Of a DNA stretch of 48,316 nucleotides, positions 17,646 to 25,755 are shown piece by piece (within the stretch, counting starts at the first letter, position 1; every line of letters begins with the position of its first letter). This DNA comes from a virus, in the IMG/VR virus record IMGVR_UViG_3300045131_001716, positions 1 to 48,316 of that record. One strand, 5' to 3'. The translations under genes were made by a program, and so were the position numbers. The notes beneath the pieces were generated by a model. It searched no databases, was not told where the DNA came from, and saw nothing but the letters and a program-made list of their open reading frames with translations.

Positions 17646-17681
17646 GTTATAAATTATAACAATATTCTTTTATATTATCAA
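17646..17681 (-). promoter_or_regulatory. Sigma70-like promoter of the glycan operon, with overlapping palindrome
   Basis: On the minus strand TTGATA (17676-17681) and TATAAT (17653-17658) are separated by exactly 17 nt, one mismatch from the canonical promoter. The -10 box lies inside the 15-nt palindrome GTTATAATTTATAAC (17646-17660), a possible operator. The transcript would begin around 17646 and run into the GT4 gene. Bacteroidota hosts usually use a different consensus, which tempers this call. Confidence 0.5.
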
Positions 17682-17731
17682 CTATTAAAAAATATAAATT
17701 AGTGTTGTGTGGGTGGTATATATTAGAGCAC

Positions 17732-17762
17732 AAAAAAACCCTAAACTTTTTAATTTAGGGTT
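17732..17762 (-). terminator. Rho-independent terminator after the 17775-20398 operon
   Basis: Nine-base inverted repeat AACCCTAAA / TTTAGGGTT (17737-17745 with 17754-17762), loop of 8 nt, followed on the minus strand by a run of T (17732-17736). It lies just downstream of the minus-strand gene ending at 17775 and upstream of the glycan-operon promoter, separating two transcription units. Confidence 0.8.
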
Positions 17763-17774
17763 AACATATCTTGG

Positions 17775-18419
17775 TTAAGATACTTTTTTAATTTTTGTAA
17801 TTTTACCTTCAAAAATATGTTTTCCAACTTTAAAATTAAAATTTTCATTAGATTTTTCAGAACTTTCAGTTATTAACCCATTTTCAGCAAATGCGTTTTT
17901 AATCGCTTCATTAATCATTTTTTGTATTAATTTATAATTAACGGTTCCATTTGTTGATGTCGATTGTTCTGTTTGTTGTATTTGTTGTGTTTGTTTTGCG
18001 GATTCAGGAATATATCCACTATTATCTTGTTTCATTAACCTTGTTGCTCTTTCAATAACTTCGTTAGAAATTGTGGTAGATTGTTGTTGAGGTTGAGCAA
18101 TTGGATGCTCCATCATTAATCTTTTAATTTCGTCAGGTAATTTAGAATTTTTAATTGCATCTACAGTTGGAATTCCGACTGGAGTAGTATTTTCTCTTGG
18201 TATGTGAGATAGGTAAGGTTGTTGCGATATGTTAGATTCCTGCAAAAATTCTTCAGGGATATTATACTTTGCCGTTGGGACATTAAATGATTCAGGTAAA
18301 TTCATTTGCTGTAATGATGTTAGTGGTAGCCCACCATTCATAGAATTTGTATTTTTAATTCTATCCGCTTTATCCATAATTGCCTTTGATAATGCTAATT
18401 TTTCTGTTAATCTATCCAT
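17775..18419 (-). CDS. Hypothetical Gln/Thr-rich protein
   Basis: I do not recognise a family. The 214 residues begin with a basic helix (MDRLTEKLALSKAIMDKADR), then a Pro/Asn/Gln-rich middle with little predicted order, a Gln/Thr stretch (about 140-155), and a C-terminal part with the helix YKLIQKMINEAIKNAFAENG and the strands NFKVGKHIFEGKITKIKKV. The layout of a disordered linker between two small folded ends suits a scaffold or virion accessory protein, but that is inference. It is the last gene of a five-gene unit and is followed by a terminator. Confidence 0.6.
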   Translation of the reverse strand: MDRLTEKLALSKAIMDKADRIKNTNSMNGGLPLTSLQQMNLPESFNVPTAKYNIPEEFLQESNISQQPYLSHIPRENTTPVGIPTVDAIKNSKLPDEIKRLMMEHPIAQPQQQSTTISNEVIERATRLMKQDNSGYIPESAKQTQQIQQTEQSTSTNGTVNYKLIQKMINEAIKNAFAENGLITESSEKSNENFNFKVGKHIFEGKITKIKKVS

Positions 18420-18426
18420 ATTATGT

Positions 18427-18828
18427 TTATTGTATTAATGGGTTATCATTAAATGTTGCGTTTATAATCACACTAACCATACTTTTGTCTCCATTAAAAT
18501 TATAACCAGGCTTAGGTTCATTGTAAACCTCACCAGTTGGTTTGTTTGATAATATTTTATCTAGTCTAAATAATCTCCAACCTGGTAATGGTTGTTCACC
18601 ATTATAACTTGTATGAGACGCTCCCTCACTATCCCAAGCTCTTAAAACTTTATTTCCCGATTTACTAACACCTAAACAGACAGGTTCAATTTGTCGTATA
18701 CCTGTACCACCTGGCTCATCACCATTATAATTAATAATAATAATTTTTCGTTTTTTAATCGCATCAACTATACTATCTAAAGAAGCGATTTCACAAATTA
18801 AACCTTTTAAAGTTCCATGAAGTTTCAT
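18427..18828 (-). CDS. WYL-like domain protein
   Basis: A 133-residue protein. IVDAIKKRKIIIINYNGD followed by IRQIEPVCLGVSKSGNKVLRAW and LPGWRLFRLDKI matches the WYL domain pattern (helix, R-x-I-x-P, yL/aw strand, R-x-F-R-x-x-r-I). WYL domains bind nucleic acids or nucleotides and usually sit in transcription factors or defence-linked regulators behind a DNA-binding domain; none is present here. A stand-alone WYL-like protein could be a ligand sensor or partner of a phage protein. It overlaps its upstream neighbour by one base. Confidence 0.6.
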   Translation of the reverse strand: MKLHGTLKGLICEIASLDSIVDAIKKRKIIIINYNGDEPGGTGIRQIEPVCLGVSKSGNKVLRAWDSEGASHTSYNGEQPLPGWRLFRLDKILSNKPTGEVYNEPKPGYNFNGDKSMVSVIINATFNDNPLIQ

Positions 18829-19121
18829 TAGAAATTTGGGTATGTTTTTACTGCACTATATTGATTAATTTTTACTTCGCTTTTTCTTTCGGATACGTCT
18901 TCTATTGTTCCTGCAGTTGCATTATATACATCTAAGAAAATCCCCGTACCTCTACCTTTAGAATCTCCGTCAGCGATTGCATCTTTATTAACTGATGAAT
19001 ATTCATTTCCCGATTTAGTATAATTATTTTTAGGAATTAATTTTCCTCTCTCTAGTTCAGCAATAGATGAAAGAGTGTTTGGTTCTGTTTGATTTAAATC
19101 TACCGTAATTTGAGTTGCCAT
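18828..19121 (-). CDS. Hypothetical 97-residue protein
   Basis: No family recognised. The protein is polar, begins MATQITVDLNQTEPNTLSS, is rich in Asn, Ser, Thr, Lys and Gly, and has no membrane segment, signal peptide or cysteine. The end, EVKINQYSAVKTYPNF, may form a beta strand. A small virion or baseplate component would fit the surroundings, but there is no direct evidence. The start is supported by the tight fit after the upstream gene, with a 4-nt gap. Confidence 0.6.
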   Translation of the reverse strand: MATQITVDLNQTEPNTLSSIAELERGKLIPKNNYTKSGNEYSSVNKDAIADGDSKGRGTGIFLDVYNATAGTIEDVSERKSEVKINQYSAVKTYPNF

Positions 19122-19125
19122 AATT

Positions 19126-19593
19126 TTATATTTTTGATATTATTTCGTTTATTCTCATAACATTTTCATTAACTGATGGCGTATATTTGTCCACAGTCTT
19201 TAAGTGTTCTTGAGATGTTCTTACATTTGTAAAATTTTTTTTTTCATGCGGGTCAATAAATTGATTCATCATGCCGGCATTCATCTTATTAGTTTTTGTA
19301 TTGGCGATGTAATCCCTCATTTTTCTTAATTCATTGTTAACCCAATTTTTAATTTCAACACCACCATTTAAAATAAATGACGGCTCTTTGTGACTACCTT
19401 TAAAATTATCAAAAAAATTTTTAATTCTTTTAAGTTGTTTATATGTAATAAATTTTTGATTTTGAAGTTCTTTATTTCTTTTAAATCCTTCAGTATTCTC
19501 ATCCGCATTTTTAACCATATGAAAAAATTTTTTCATATGTTCCCGTTTGTCAGATGGGAATTCAATTTCGTTATCGTATAAACTTTTATTCAT
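19126..19593 (-). CDS. Hypothetical basic helical protein
   Basis: No family recognised. The 155 residues are Lys/Asn-rich and mostly helical by appearance (EHMKKFFHMVKNADENTEGF, KQLKRIKNFFDNFKG), with no motifs, cysteines or membrane segments. A phage packaging, scaffold or DNA-associated role would be a guess. It overlaps the upstream gene by 8 nt, which supports real translation in this frame. Confidence 0.6.
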   Translation of the reverse strand: MNKSLYDNEIEFPSDKREHMKKFFHMVKNADENTEGFKRNKELQNQKFITYKQLKRIKNFFDNFKGSHKEPSFILNGGVEIKNWVNNELRKMRDYIANTKTNKMNAGMMNQFIDPHEKKNFTNVRTSQEHLKTVDKYTPSVNENVMRINEIISKI

Positions 19594-20398
19594 TTTTAAA
19601 CATCTTTAATAATTCAGAAAGAGAAACTCCTTGTTTTTCCGCTTGTTTTTTTAACGATAAAATATTTTTCTTTAAAATATTTGGTATATCTAATTCTTTT
19701 TTACCTATTTCAAGATTATCATATTTTTTTTTACCCATTAAAATATCTTCAACAACTTTAATCATCTTTTGTTTTTGTATTTCAGATATAGTTGCTTTTG
19801 TTATAAAATTTTTATCATCATAGTAAGGCGAATTTTCATCTTTTTTACCTGTTGGGTCTTGTCCTTTTTGTTTTGTTCTTTTTTTTGCCTCATCAGGAGT
19901 CATACCCATTTTCTTAACTAAAAATTTAAAAGTTTCTTTTCCATCCATATCTTTAGTTTCTTCATAACCAAAAGCTCCTGACATATCAACTTCATCAATC
20001 TCTTTAACTGATTCTCTAAAATATGTTCTATATCCTCTTGAAATTGGGTCATTTGTAATACTAGCGGCAGAAACCGTTTGGTCCATAGTTTTTTTTGGGT
20101 GAAGTTTTGGGTCAACAATTGGGATTTTTGAGTTAGATAATGTCCCATCTAAATTTACCAATTCTTCTAAATCTTTTTTAAGACTTTTTGTTGTTTTAAC
20201 TTTTTTATCTTTGGCAACTTTTTTAAGATGGTTTTTAACCATTTCACCTTTACTTTTTTTAAAGTGAATTACCTCATCTTTTTTACGAGCTTCGTTTAAA
20301 TTTTCTTCCACAGAAAAGTATAAGGAGTATTTATCCCCCTTATCTCTTAATAAAAAATAATATGGAGAAGAATAAAATTCTTTGTTTATAGTAATCAT
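19586..20398 (-). CDS. Hypothetical charged protein
   Basis: No family recognised. The 270 residues open with strands (INKEFYSSPYYFLLRDKGDK), then a highly charged Lys/Glu region (about 45-80) and a middle with YRTYFRESVKEIDEVDMSGA. MGMTPDEAKKRTKQKGQDPTG in two parts reads like a helix-loop module. The C-terminus has KKQAEKQGVSLSELLKMF, a short amphipathic helix. First gene of the minus-strand unit; it starts 15 nt downstream of a minus-strand (A)TATTTAT element. Confidence 0.6.
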   Translation of the reverse strand: MITINKEFYSSPYYFLLRDKGDKYSLYFSVEENLNEARKKDEVIHFKKSKGEMVKNHLKKVAKDKKVKTTKSLKKDLEELVNLDGTLSNSKIPIVDPKLHPKKTMDQTVSAASITNDPISRGYRTYFRESVKEIDEVDMSGAFGYEETKDMDGKETFKFLVKKMGMTPDEAKKRTKQKGQDPTGKKDENSPYYDDKNFITKATISEIQKQKMIKVVEDILMGKKKYDNLEIGKKELDIPNILKKNILSLKKQAEKQGVSLSELLKMFKNE

Positions 20399-20413
20399 CT
20401 TTCTTTTTTATCT

Positions 20414-20421
20414 ATAAATAT
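20414..20421 (-). promoter_or_regulatory. ATATTTAT element, minus-strand copy of divergent pair
   Basis: Minus strand reads TAATATTTATAG, 15 nt upstream of the ATG at 20398. Together with the plus-strand copy at 20433-20440 it flanks the palindromic ACCTCATAAGGT, forming a symmetric divergent promoter region between two late-type gene units. Confidence 0.5.
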
Positions 20422-20432
20422 TACCTCATAAG

Positions 20433-20440
20433 GTATTTAT
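20433..20440 (+). promoter_or_regulatory. GTATTTAT element upstream of fibre gene
   Basis: AGGTATTTATCA lies 9 nt before the ATG of the 1078-residue fibre gene. The same octamer, with G or A first, recurs shortly upstream of many structural genes on both strands and is read here as a phage late-promoter element. Confidence 0.5.
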
Positions 20441-20449
20441 CATTAGTAT

Positions 20450-23400
20450 ATGGCATATCAAAACATTAATCAGTATAATTTTCGTAAATGGGGAATAAAA
20501 CCTGTCAACGAAATCACCGACATTTGCTTAGCATCGGACGAGAGAGATTATGACCAAGAAGTCGTTTTTTCACCTTTATTAATTGGTGAATTGGATGGAA
20601 ACAGAATGCCATTTAAATTTGACTTCAATAGTTCAGGGACAACATTATGTCAAACATCAGCATGTTCTTTTGATTACCAAACAATTGTTTCAGAGAATTA
20701 TTGGAACCCTGATGACATTGAACCCAACTTTTGTCCAATTGTCACACAATTATGTGATATTGGTTTAACAGGAATTGACAACGGACTGGTTCAAAACATG
20801 TCGGGAGAAACAATAGAAATTACAACAGGATTATATTCAGGTACAACGGATAAGTTTAGTCGATACAAATATGACAGGAGAATGAAACTTCATCCTATCA
20901 CAGGTTTTACTACAACTCAAAACAGATTATGGAATGATAACTCATACACTTATGATTTAAATTATCAAAATGTTGGTGGAGATATTGGATATGTTGCAAA
21001 CTTACAAGGTGGATTCTTCCAAGGGTTTTACAAAATACCGGGGTATGATTACCAAGTTTTTCCTCAAAGAGTTCCATTAGGTTGGACTGCTGAATTTATG
21101 TTAAAATATAGATGGACTGGTGATACATCAGGAGGACTTAACAATAGATATCCCGACAATAAGGGTACGTTCTTTTACATGGGGGCAAGAGCCGAGAATA
21201 AATTTTATCATTATGCCGATGGTAGTCCAAAACAAGATTCAGGATATACAAGAGTTACATCAGGTTTAACTTGTATGCACACTTGTGGTTGTGCAAGTAG
21301 TGCCAATACATCATCACAATGTCTTCAAGTATATCAACCATCAGGTGGTACGATTACAAATTGTACTTGTGGATGTGAGTGTGATTGTACAACAACGGCA
21401 GAATATCCGGAAAAAGACCCATTATATGATGAGGTTTCAAATGCGTTGTCTTTAAGATTAAGCGGTGACACGGGTAGTCCAAGATTATGTGTTAAGACAT
21501 ATAGAATAACAGGTGGGTGTGAAAGCACGGGAACTTGTTTAACAGGGATTACTTATGTAACGGGAACTTCATTAACTGAATGGTGTTCAACAAGAGGTAT
21601 CTTTGACGATTGCTCAGGGACAACATATCAAAATGTTGAACATTGGGTTCAGATTGATGCCGTATTCCAAAGATATGAATGGTTGGATATCTGTGACCTT
21701 TACGATAAAGGTGGGCTTGGTCTGCTTGTTAAAGACGTATATTATGCAACAATCGAAGGTAGAAGTGTTACTTTAATTGAGCCTCCAATAACCCATGAGC
21801 AACCTTATGACCCAGCATCGACTGAAGTTGTGACATTCACAGATATGTGGACTGAAGAACAAAAGTTTAGATTGGGAACACTTAAGTTTTATGTGAATGG
21901 AAAGTTATTCATGGTTACCGAAAACTTTGAAGAAATCATTCCAAGATTGTTAAACACTCCAAAAGAAAAACAAATTGGAGTTGGATATAACATTTCAATT
22001 GGTGGTGGTACTCAAGGACTTCACGATAACTTAACATTCTCAGGTGGTTGTCCCACAACTATAAACGAAATCGTTTATCAACAAGACCCTGAAAGTTTAA
22101 CAACTTATGACTTAGACCATACAATTTATTCTGGTTTAACAACTCATATTAAATTGGAAGAATATTTTGGAGGTAGCATGATTGGTGATATCAGTGCATT
22201 TAGAATGTATACTGAACCATTAAATGCTTCCCAAATTAAACACAACTTTAGAATATTAAAATTTAAATATAATTTATTAGACCCTGATTGTTTAAATTGT
22301 AGAATAACAATTCCAGGAAATGATTTAACTTATATTTTAATTCCTAATAATGATTTATATTATTTGAGTATACCTGCAAATGATTTGTATTATGAAATAA
22401 TTGAACCAACACCTACACCAACTGTAACTCAAACTCCATCTGAGACACCAACAAACACACCCACAGGGACTCCTACCAACACACCAACATTAACGGCAAC
22501 AGTAACACCAACCAATACTGTAACACCAACTAATACTCCAACTGTTACACCAACTTCAACACCAACAAATACTCCAAGTAACACCGCAACGCCAACTAAT
22601 ACAATTACCCCTACGGTAACGACAACTAACACTGCGACACCAACACAAACTTCTACCGTAACTCCTACCAATACTTTAACACCAACAAATACTCCAACTG
22701 AAACTCCAACAAACACTCCAACTCCAACATTAACCCAAACTCCAACATCAACACCAAATCTATTTACATCAACTTGGACAACAACAAGTGCAAGTGAAAC
22801 AATTACTTTACCTTACGATATTGCTGGTACTTATTCGGGGTTTATTGATTGGGGAGATGGCGGTGCGACAAGTATTAATAGTTATGCAAATAGAACTCAT
22901 ACCTACGCAATTGAGGGGACATATACAATAGTAATAGATGGAGACTGTATAGGGTGGAATTTTGGTTCTTATGGAGGTTCAACTAACATTACTTCCGTAG
23001 TACATTGGGGACAACTTCAATTAGGTAGTAATATAGGTTCTTATTTTGCCGCTTGTAATAACTTAAATTTATCTTCAGTTCAAGGCACTTTAAATTTGAC
23101 AGGAATAACTACTTTAGAAGGTTTGTTTAGTTCATGTTCTTCTTTAACTACAATTAATAATATAAATTCTTGGAACACTTCATTAATTACTAATATGAAG
23201 GATATGTTTTCTTCTTGCCAAAGTTTTAATCAAGCATTATCTTTTAACACTTCAGCAGTTACTACTATGCAAGGTATGTTTACACAAACAACAAACTTTA
23301 ATAGTGCATTGAATTTGAATACAATATCAGTTACAAATATGAGAAATATGTTTACTAGTGCAAGAGCGTTTAATCAACCATTATCATTCAATACGATATC

Positions 23401-23686
23401 AGTTACAAATATGAGTTTTATGTTTCAAAGTGCTACCGCATTTAATCAAAACATAGGTGCGTGGAATGTAGCAAATGTTACACTTTTCACAGGTTTTATG
23501 TCAAACAAAACACCTGCAACATTCTCTACTACAAATTTAGATGCTATCTATAATGGATGGGTGACAGTTCAAACAAGTATAAATATATCATTTGGAACCG
23601 CAAAATATTCAGCAGCAGGAGTTGCAGGAAGAAATTATTTAACAGGAACAAAATTATGGACAATAACAGACGGAGGACAAGTATAA
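20450..23686 (+). CDS. Large tail fibre/adhesin with Thr-Pro linker, PKD-like and DUF285 repeats
   Basis: A 1078-residue multi-domain protein. Residues 1-640 form the virion-proximal part with a jellyroll/lectin-like look ([34 protein letters not shown]) and a Cys cluster CTCGCECDC near 300-320. About 635-652 three IPxNDLxY repeats follow. Residues about 653-768 are a mucin-like Thr/Pro linker. Then comes a PKD-like module ([11 protein letters not shown] ... [19 protein letters not shown]), and the C-terminus carries DUF285/BspA-type repeats ([20 protein letters not shown] and similar, about 900-1020). DUF285 domains are found on bacterial surface proteins and probably bind the host surface. 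Start chosen by the upstream element; no Shine-Dalgarno sequence. Confidence 0.85.
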   Translation: MAYQNINQYNFRKWGIKPVNEITDICLASDERDYDQEVVFSPLLIGELDGNRMPFKFDFNSSGTTLCQTSACSFDYQTIVSENYWNPDDIEPNFCPIVTQLCDIGLTGIDNGLVQNMSGETIEITTGLYSGTTDKFSRYKYDRRMKLHPITGFTTTQNRLWNDNSYTYDLNYQNVGGDIGYVANLQGGFFQGFYKIPGYDYQVFPQRVPLGWTAEFMLKYRWTGDTSGGLNNRYPDNKGTFFYMGARAENKFYHYADGSPKQDSGYTRVTSGLTCMHTCGCASSANTSSQCLQVYQPSGGTITNCTCGCECDCTTTAEYPEKDPLYDEVSNALSLRLSGDTGSPRLCVKTYRITGGCESTGTCLTGITYVTGTSLTEWCSTRGIFDDCSGTTYQNVEHWVQIDAVFQRYEWLDICDLYDKGGLGLLVKDVYYATIEGRSVTLIEPPITHEQPYDPASTEVVTFTDMWTEEQKFRLGTLKFYVNGKLFMVTENFEEIIPRLLNTPKEKQIGVGYNISIGGGTQGLHDNLTFSGGCPTTINEIVYQQDPESLTTYDLDHTIYSGLTTHIKLEEYFGGSMIGDISAFRMYTEPLNASQIKHNFRILKFKYNLLDPDCLNCRITIPGNDLTYILIPNNDLYYLSIPANDLYYEIIEPTPTPTVTQTPSETPTNTPTGTPTNTPTLTATVTPTNTVTPTNTPTVTPTSTPTNTPSNTATPTNTITPTVTTTNTATPTQTSTVTPTNTLTPTNTPTETPTNTPTPTLTQTPTSTPNLFTSTWTTTSASETITLPYDIAGTYSGFIDWGDGGATSINSYANRTHTYAIEGTYTIVIDGDCIGWNFGSYGGSTNITSVVHWGQLQLGSNIGSYFAACNNLNLSSVQGTLNLTGITTLEGLFSSCSSLTTINNINSWNTSLITNMKDMFSSCQSFNQALSFNTSAVTTMQGMFTQTTNFNSALNLNTISVTNMRNMFTSARAFNQPLSFNTISVTNMSFMFQSATAFNQNIGAWNVANVTLFTGFMSNKTPATFSTTNLDAIYNGWVTVQTSINISFGTAKYSAAGVAGRNYLTGTKLWTITDGGQV
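22405..22760 (+). repeat. Thr-Pro-coding low-complexity tract (first of several)
   Basis: DNA built from ACNCCAACNAAYACN-type units encodes the mucin-like linker of the 1078-residue fibre. Related tracts lie at about 24350-24460, 24955-25195, 25970-26272, 26517-26595, 26840-27048 and 27285-27393. A 50-nt stretch at 22481-22530 is identical to 26854-26903 in a different gene, showing exchange between fibre genes. Confidence 0.85.
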
Positions 23687-23874
23687 TGAGCAAAATAAAA
23701 TACCCTACAGAAACTACTTACTTTATATCTTACACTAATACTAATGTCTTTGGATATGGAGTAGTGACACCAGAACAAGTTATGGACTCAGGACAGCCTT
23801 ATCTCTACACTACATTAAGTGAAGAGGACTGGCTTAAAGAGTTACTAACAAAGTTCAACACAATACCTGAATAA
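23686..23874 (+). CDS. Small fibre-associated protein
   Basis: A 62-residue protein starting [20 protein letters not shown]; its ATG overlaps the fibre gene's stop (TAATG), so the two are translationally coupled. The frame is also open upstream, inside the fibre gene, but the ATG at 23686 fits the coupling. The middle (VFGYGVVTPEQVMDSGQPYL) and the acidic end (SEEDWLKELLTKF) resemble small proteins often found directly behind phage fibre genes, possibly chaperones or tip proteins. That role is inferred from position only. Confidence 0.65.
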   Translation: MSKIKYPTETTYFISYTNTNVFGYGVVTPEQVMDSGQPYLYTTLSEEDWLKELLTKFNTIPE

Positions 23875-23875
23875 T

Positions 23876-23923
23876 ATGCAAACACCAACACATACTCCGA
23901 CAAGAACTAGAATACCAACATAA
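23876..23923 (+). pseudogene. Thr-Pro linker remnant
   Basis: A 15-codon ORF, MQTPTHTPTRTRIPT, directly after the small fibre-associated gene. It has the same Thr-Pro character as the fibre linkers and no folded domain. It is most simply the stub of a lost fibre gene left by recombination. Confidence 0.4.
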
Positions 23924-23966
23924 AAGAATTAATTATTCGCATTAGTTTCCAATATGATAATTTTGT

Positions 23967-23974
23967 GTATTTAT
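23967..23974 (+). promoter_or_regulatory. GTATTTAT element
   Basis: TGTGTATTTATAG ends 7 nt before the ATG of the 52-residue ORF at 23982. Same octamer and similar spacing as upstream of the main fibre genes. Confidence 0.45.
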
Positions 23975-23981
23975 AGTTGAA

Positions 23982-24140
23982 ATGGAAATTACAATTGGTC
24001 AGAATTTAAGTTTACCTGTTTTAAAACTTCAAGTTCCATTCAAGGGAACTGTCGAAATTATAAGAATGTACAACACATCATTAACAGTATTTCAAGTCCT
24101 ACAAAACTTCAATGCGGATAAATCTAAATACGCACTATAA
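23982..24140 (+). CDS. Truncated paralogue of the 32803-33180 protein
   Basis: A 52-residue ORF beginning MEITIGQNLSLPVLKLQV. This aligns with MEFFIKQNSTLPVLKMQV at the start of the 125-residue gene at 32803-33180, and IIRMYNTSLTVFQV aligns with the following LELMQDLEVSTIFF. The rest of the family is missing. Both copies sit behind a TATTTAT element. It is either a minimal functional N-terminal module or a decaying duplicate. The stop is 2 nt before the next ATG. Confidence 0.5.
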   Translation: MEITIGQNLSLPVLKLQVPFKGTVEIIRMYNTSLTVFQVLQNFNADKSKYAL

Positions 24141-24142
24141 AA

Positions 24143-24709
24143 ATGTACACCACAGATTGTAATTACTATAGAATAACAAATTATAATAATGTCCAAACAG
24201 GATATTATAGATGGACGGGTTGTACTGATATTATTAGTGTTAATCCTGTAGAACCATTACAAACAAGTTATGTCTGTGCAAAAGATTTATATGTTGAGGA
24301 TTATGCGGCACCTTTAGATGTTGTTAATATGGGATTATGTCCTTCCACAACCCCTACGCCAACTGTAACACCAACACCAACCCAAACATCCGTCACTCCA
24401 ACACCAACCCAAACATCCGTCACTCCAACTCAAACGCCAACACCAACTCAAACCCCATTAGTTATTTACCAATATAATTTATGGACGGGAGGTTATTATC
24501 AAAATGTTTGTGAATCAACTCATGTCGGTACACCATCAAATGTAACAATTTATACAACAAAACCGTTTGAACTTTTGGTGCCAGGAGATAATGCCTTCGG
24601 TAATTCATTATTAACCATTCCACCTGTGAACGCAAATTTCACAATTTCAAATGGTAATAGATTTATACAAATGAGCGGAACATTAATTCTTAATGCTGGA
24701 TTGTGTTGA
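24143..24709 (+). CDS. Small fibre/adhesin with Thr-Pro linker
   Basis: A 188-residue protein in three parts: a Cys-containing N-terminal module of about 68 residues (MYTTDCNYYRITNYNNVQTG), a Thr-Pro linker (about 70-105) with two tandem copies of TPTPTQTSV, and a C-terminal beta-rich domain (IYQYNLWTGGYYQNVC ... NGNRFIQMSGTLIL). The C-terminal opening resembles TYNLG in the repeated modules of the 796-residue fibre. I infer an accessory fibre or decoration protein. No signal peptide. Confidence 0.7.
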   Translation: MYTTDCNYYRITNYNNVQTGYYRWTGCTDIISVNPVEPLQTSYVCAKDLYVEDYAAPLDVVNMGLCPSTTPTPTVTPTPTQTSVTPTPTQTSVTPTQTPTPTQTPLVIYQYNLWTGGYYQNVCESTHVGTPSNVTIYTTKPFELLVPGDNAFGNSLLTIPPVNANFTISNGNRFIQMSGTLILNAGLC

Positions 24710-24746
24710 TAAAAACTAATTAATATGTCTAAAACAAAAAGAATAA

Positions 24747-24754
24747 GTATTTAT
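24747..24754 (+). promoter_or_regulatory. GTATTTAT element
   Basis: AAGTATTTATTAAC with only 4 nt between the octamer and the ATG at 24759. If the octamer is a -10 type element, the transcript would be leaderless or nearly so. Confidence 0.5.
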
Positions 24755-24758
24755 TAAC

Positions 24759-25463
24759 ATGGCAATAGGTGTAAGAATTTTAAGTGATAATTTGAGTGGT
24801 CAAACCACAAATGTTACGTATTTACCAGATACAGGTGGGACTATTGATTTAGGGTCTAAAGTTTTTCCATTTAATTATATTTCAAGTTATTATTATGGTA
24901 TGTACGATTGTTATGTTCCAACATATGGTTATACATATTCTTTAAATGTTCCAGGCCCAACACCAACAAATACTGTTACACCAACACCAACACCAACAAA
25001 TACTGTAACACCAACAAATACTATAACACCGACAAATACTGTAACACCAACAAATACTGCAACACCTACTAACACACCTACGGTAACAAAAACTCCAACA
25101 GGAACACCATCGGTAACACCAACAAATACTCCAACGCCAAATGAAACTCCAACTCCAACTCCGACAAATATACCAACTGTGCCGCCTGTTAATACGACAC
25201 CTCCTTTAATTACGGGGACTAATATGCCAAATCCTTTTGTCGGAACCACAATTACAACTTCAAACGGAACATGGGATAATTCTCCAACATCATTTACTTA
25301 TCAATGGTCTAGAGGACTTTTCGCAATAGTAGATGCAGTGTTATCTACTTATGTACTAGAACCAGGAGACATTGGACAAGAAGTAAAATGTACTGTAACA
25401 GCAACAAACGAAGTAGGCTCAACATCTGAACCAACTTCAAATAGTGCTTATTCTCTTGGATAA
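24759..25463 (+). CDS. Fibre/adhesin with Thr-Pro linker and Ig-like domain
   Basis: A 234-residue protein. Residues 1-67 form a small beta domain (MAIGVRILSDNLSGQTTNVT ... YSLNVPGP). Residues about 68-145 are a Thr/Pro/Asn linker. Residues about 146-232 look like a bacterial Ig-like domain: GTTITTSNGTWDNSPTSFTY followed by QWSRG and GDIGQEVKCTVTATNEVGST. Such domains are common on phage virion surfaces and bind carbohydrate weakly. It is likely a fibre or decoration protein. Confidence 0.75.
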   Translation: MAIGVRILSDNLSGQTTNVTYLPDTGGTIDLGSKVFPFNYISSYYYGMYDCYVPTYGYTYSLNVPGPTPTNTVTPTPTPTNTVTPTNTITPTNTVTPTNTATPTNTPTVTKTPTGTPSVTPTNTPTPNETPTPTPTNIPTVPPVNTTPPLITGTNMPNPFVGTTITTSNGTWDNSPTSFTYQWSRGLFAIVDAVLSTYVLEPGDIGQEVKCTVTATNEVGSTSEPTSNSAYSLG

Positions 25464-25539
25464 CAGAAACCGGTAATTGTAATTAATCTTTGAGTGATAG
25501 AGACCACAAATTAAAACTTTAAACTATTTATTAAAATAA

Positions 25540-25653
25540 AAAAGATTATCAAGTTTACGAGTAACAATAGGAACATACTATTATACATGGGGTAGTGGGG
25601 AAACATTAGGAACTTACTATTCCAAGTTGAGTAATACTCCGACAAATAAATAA
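25540..25653 (+). pseudogene. Start-less fibre-domain remnant
   Basis: A frame with no usable start codon reads LSSLRVTIGTYYYTWGSGET, LGTYYSKLSN and ends TPTNK. The terminal TPTN and the aromatic, Gly-rich beta-like peptide resemble the end of a fibre module entering a Thr-Pro linker. It lies in the 292-nt gap between two fibre genes; the rest of that gap is AT-rich with two TATTTAT elements. Confidence 0.35.
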
Positions 25654-25705
25654 ATTGTACTATAAAAATTTTATTAAGTATTAAAAATTATTAAAGAATA
25701 AAAAA

Positions 25706-25740
25706 ATATTTATAATAATATAAAATAACGTAGTATTTAT
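25706..25740 (+). promoter_or_regulatory. Two TATTTAT elements upstream of the 796-residue fibre
   Basis: ATATTTAT at 25706-25713 and GTATTTAT at 25733-25740, the latter 15 nt before the ATG at 25756. The 27-nt step between them may allow tandem starts. Confidence 0.45.
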
Positions 25741-25755
25741 AATAAAATATCTAAA

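Noticed and set aside
22429-22716. Long antisense ORF rich in Val-Gly repeats (similar ones at 24929-25249)
   Set aside because: It is the reverse complement of the Thr-Pro-coding repeats; the low-complexity DNA is free of stops in this frame, and there is no independent start context.
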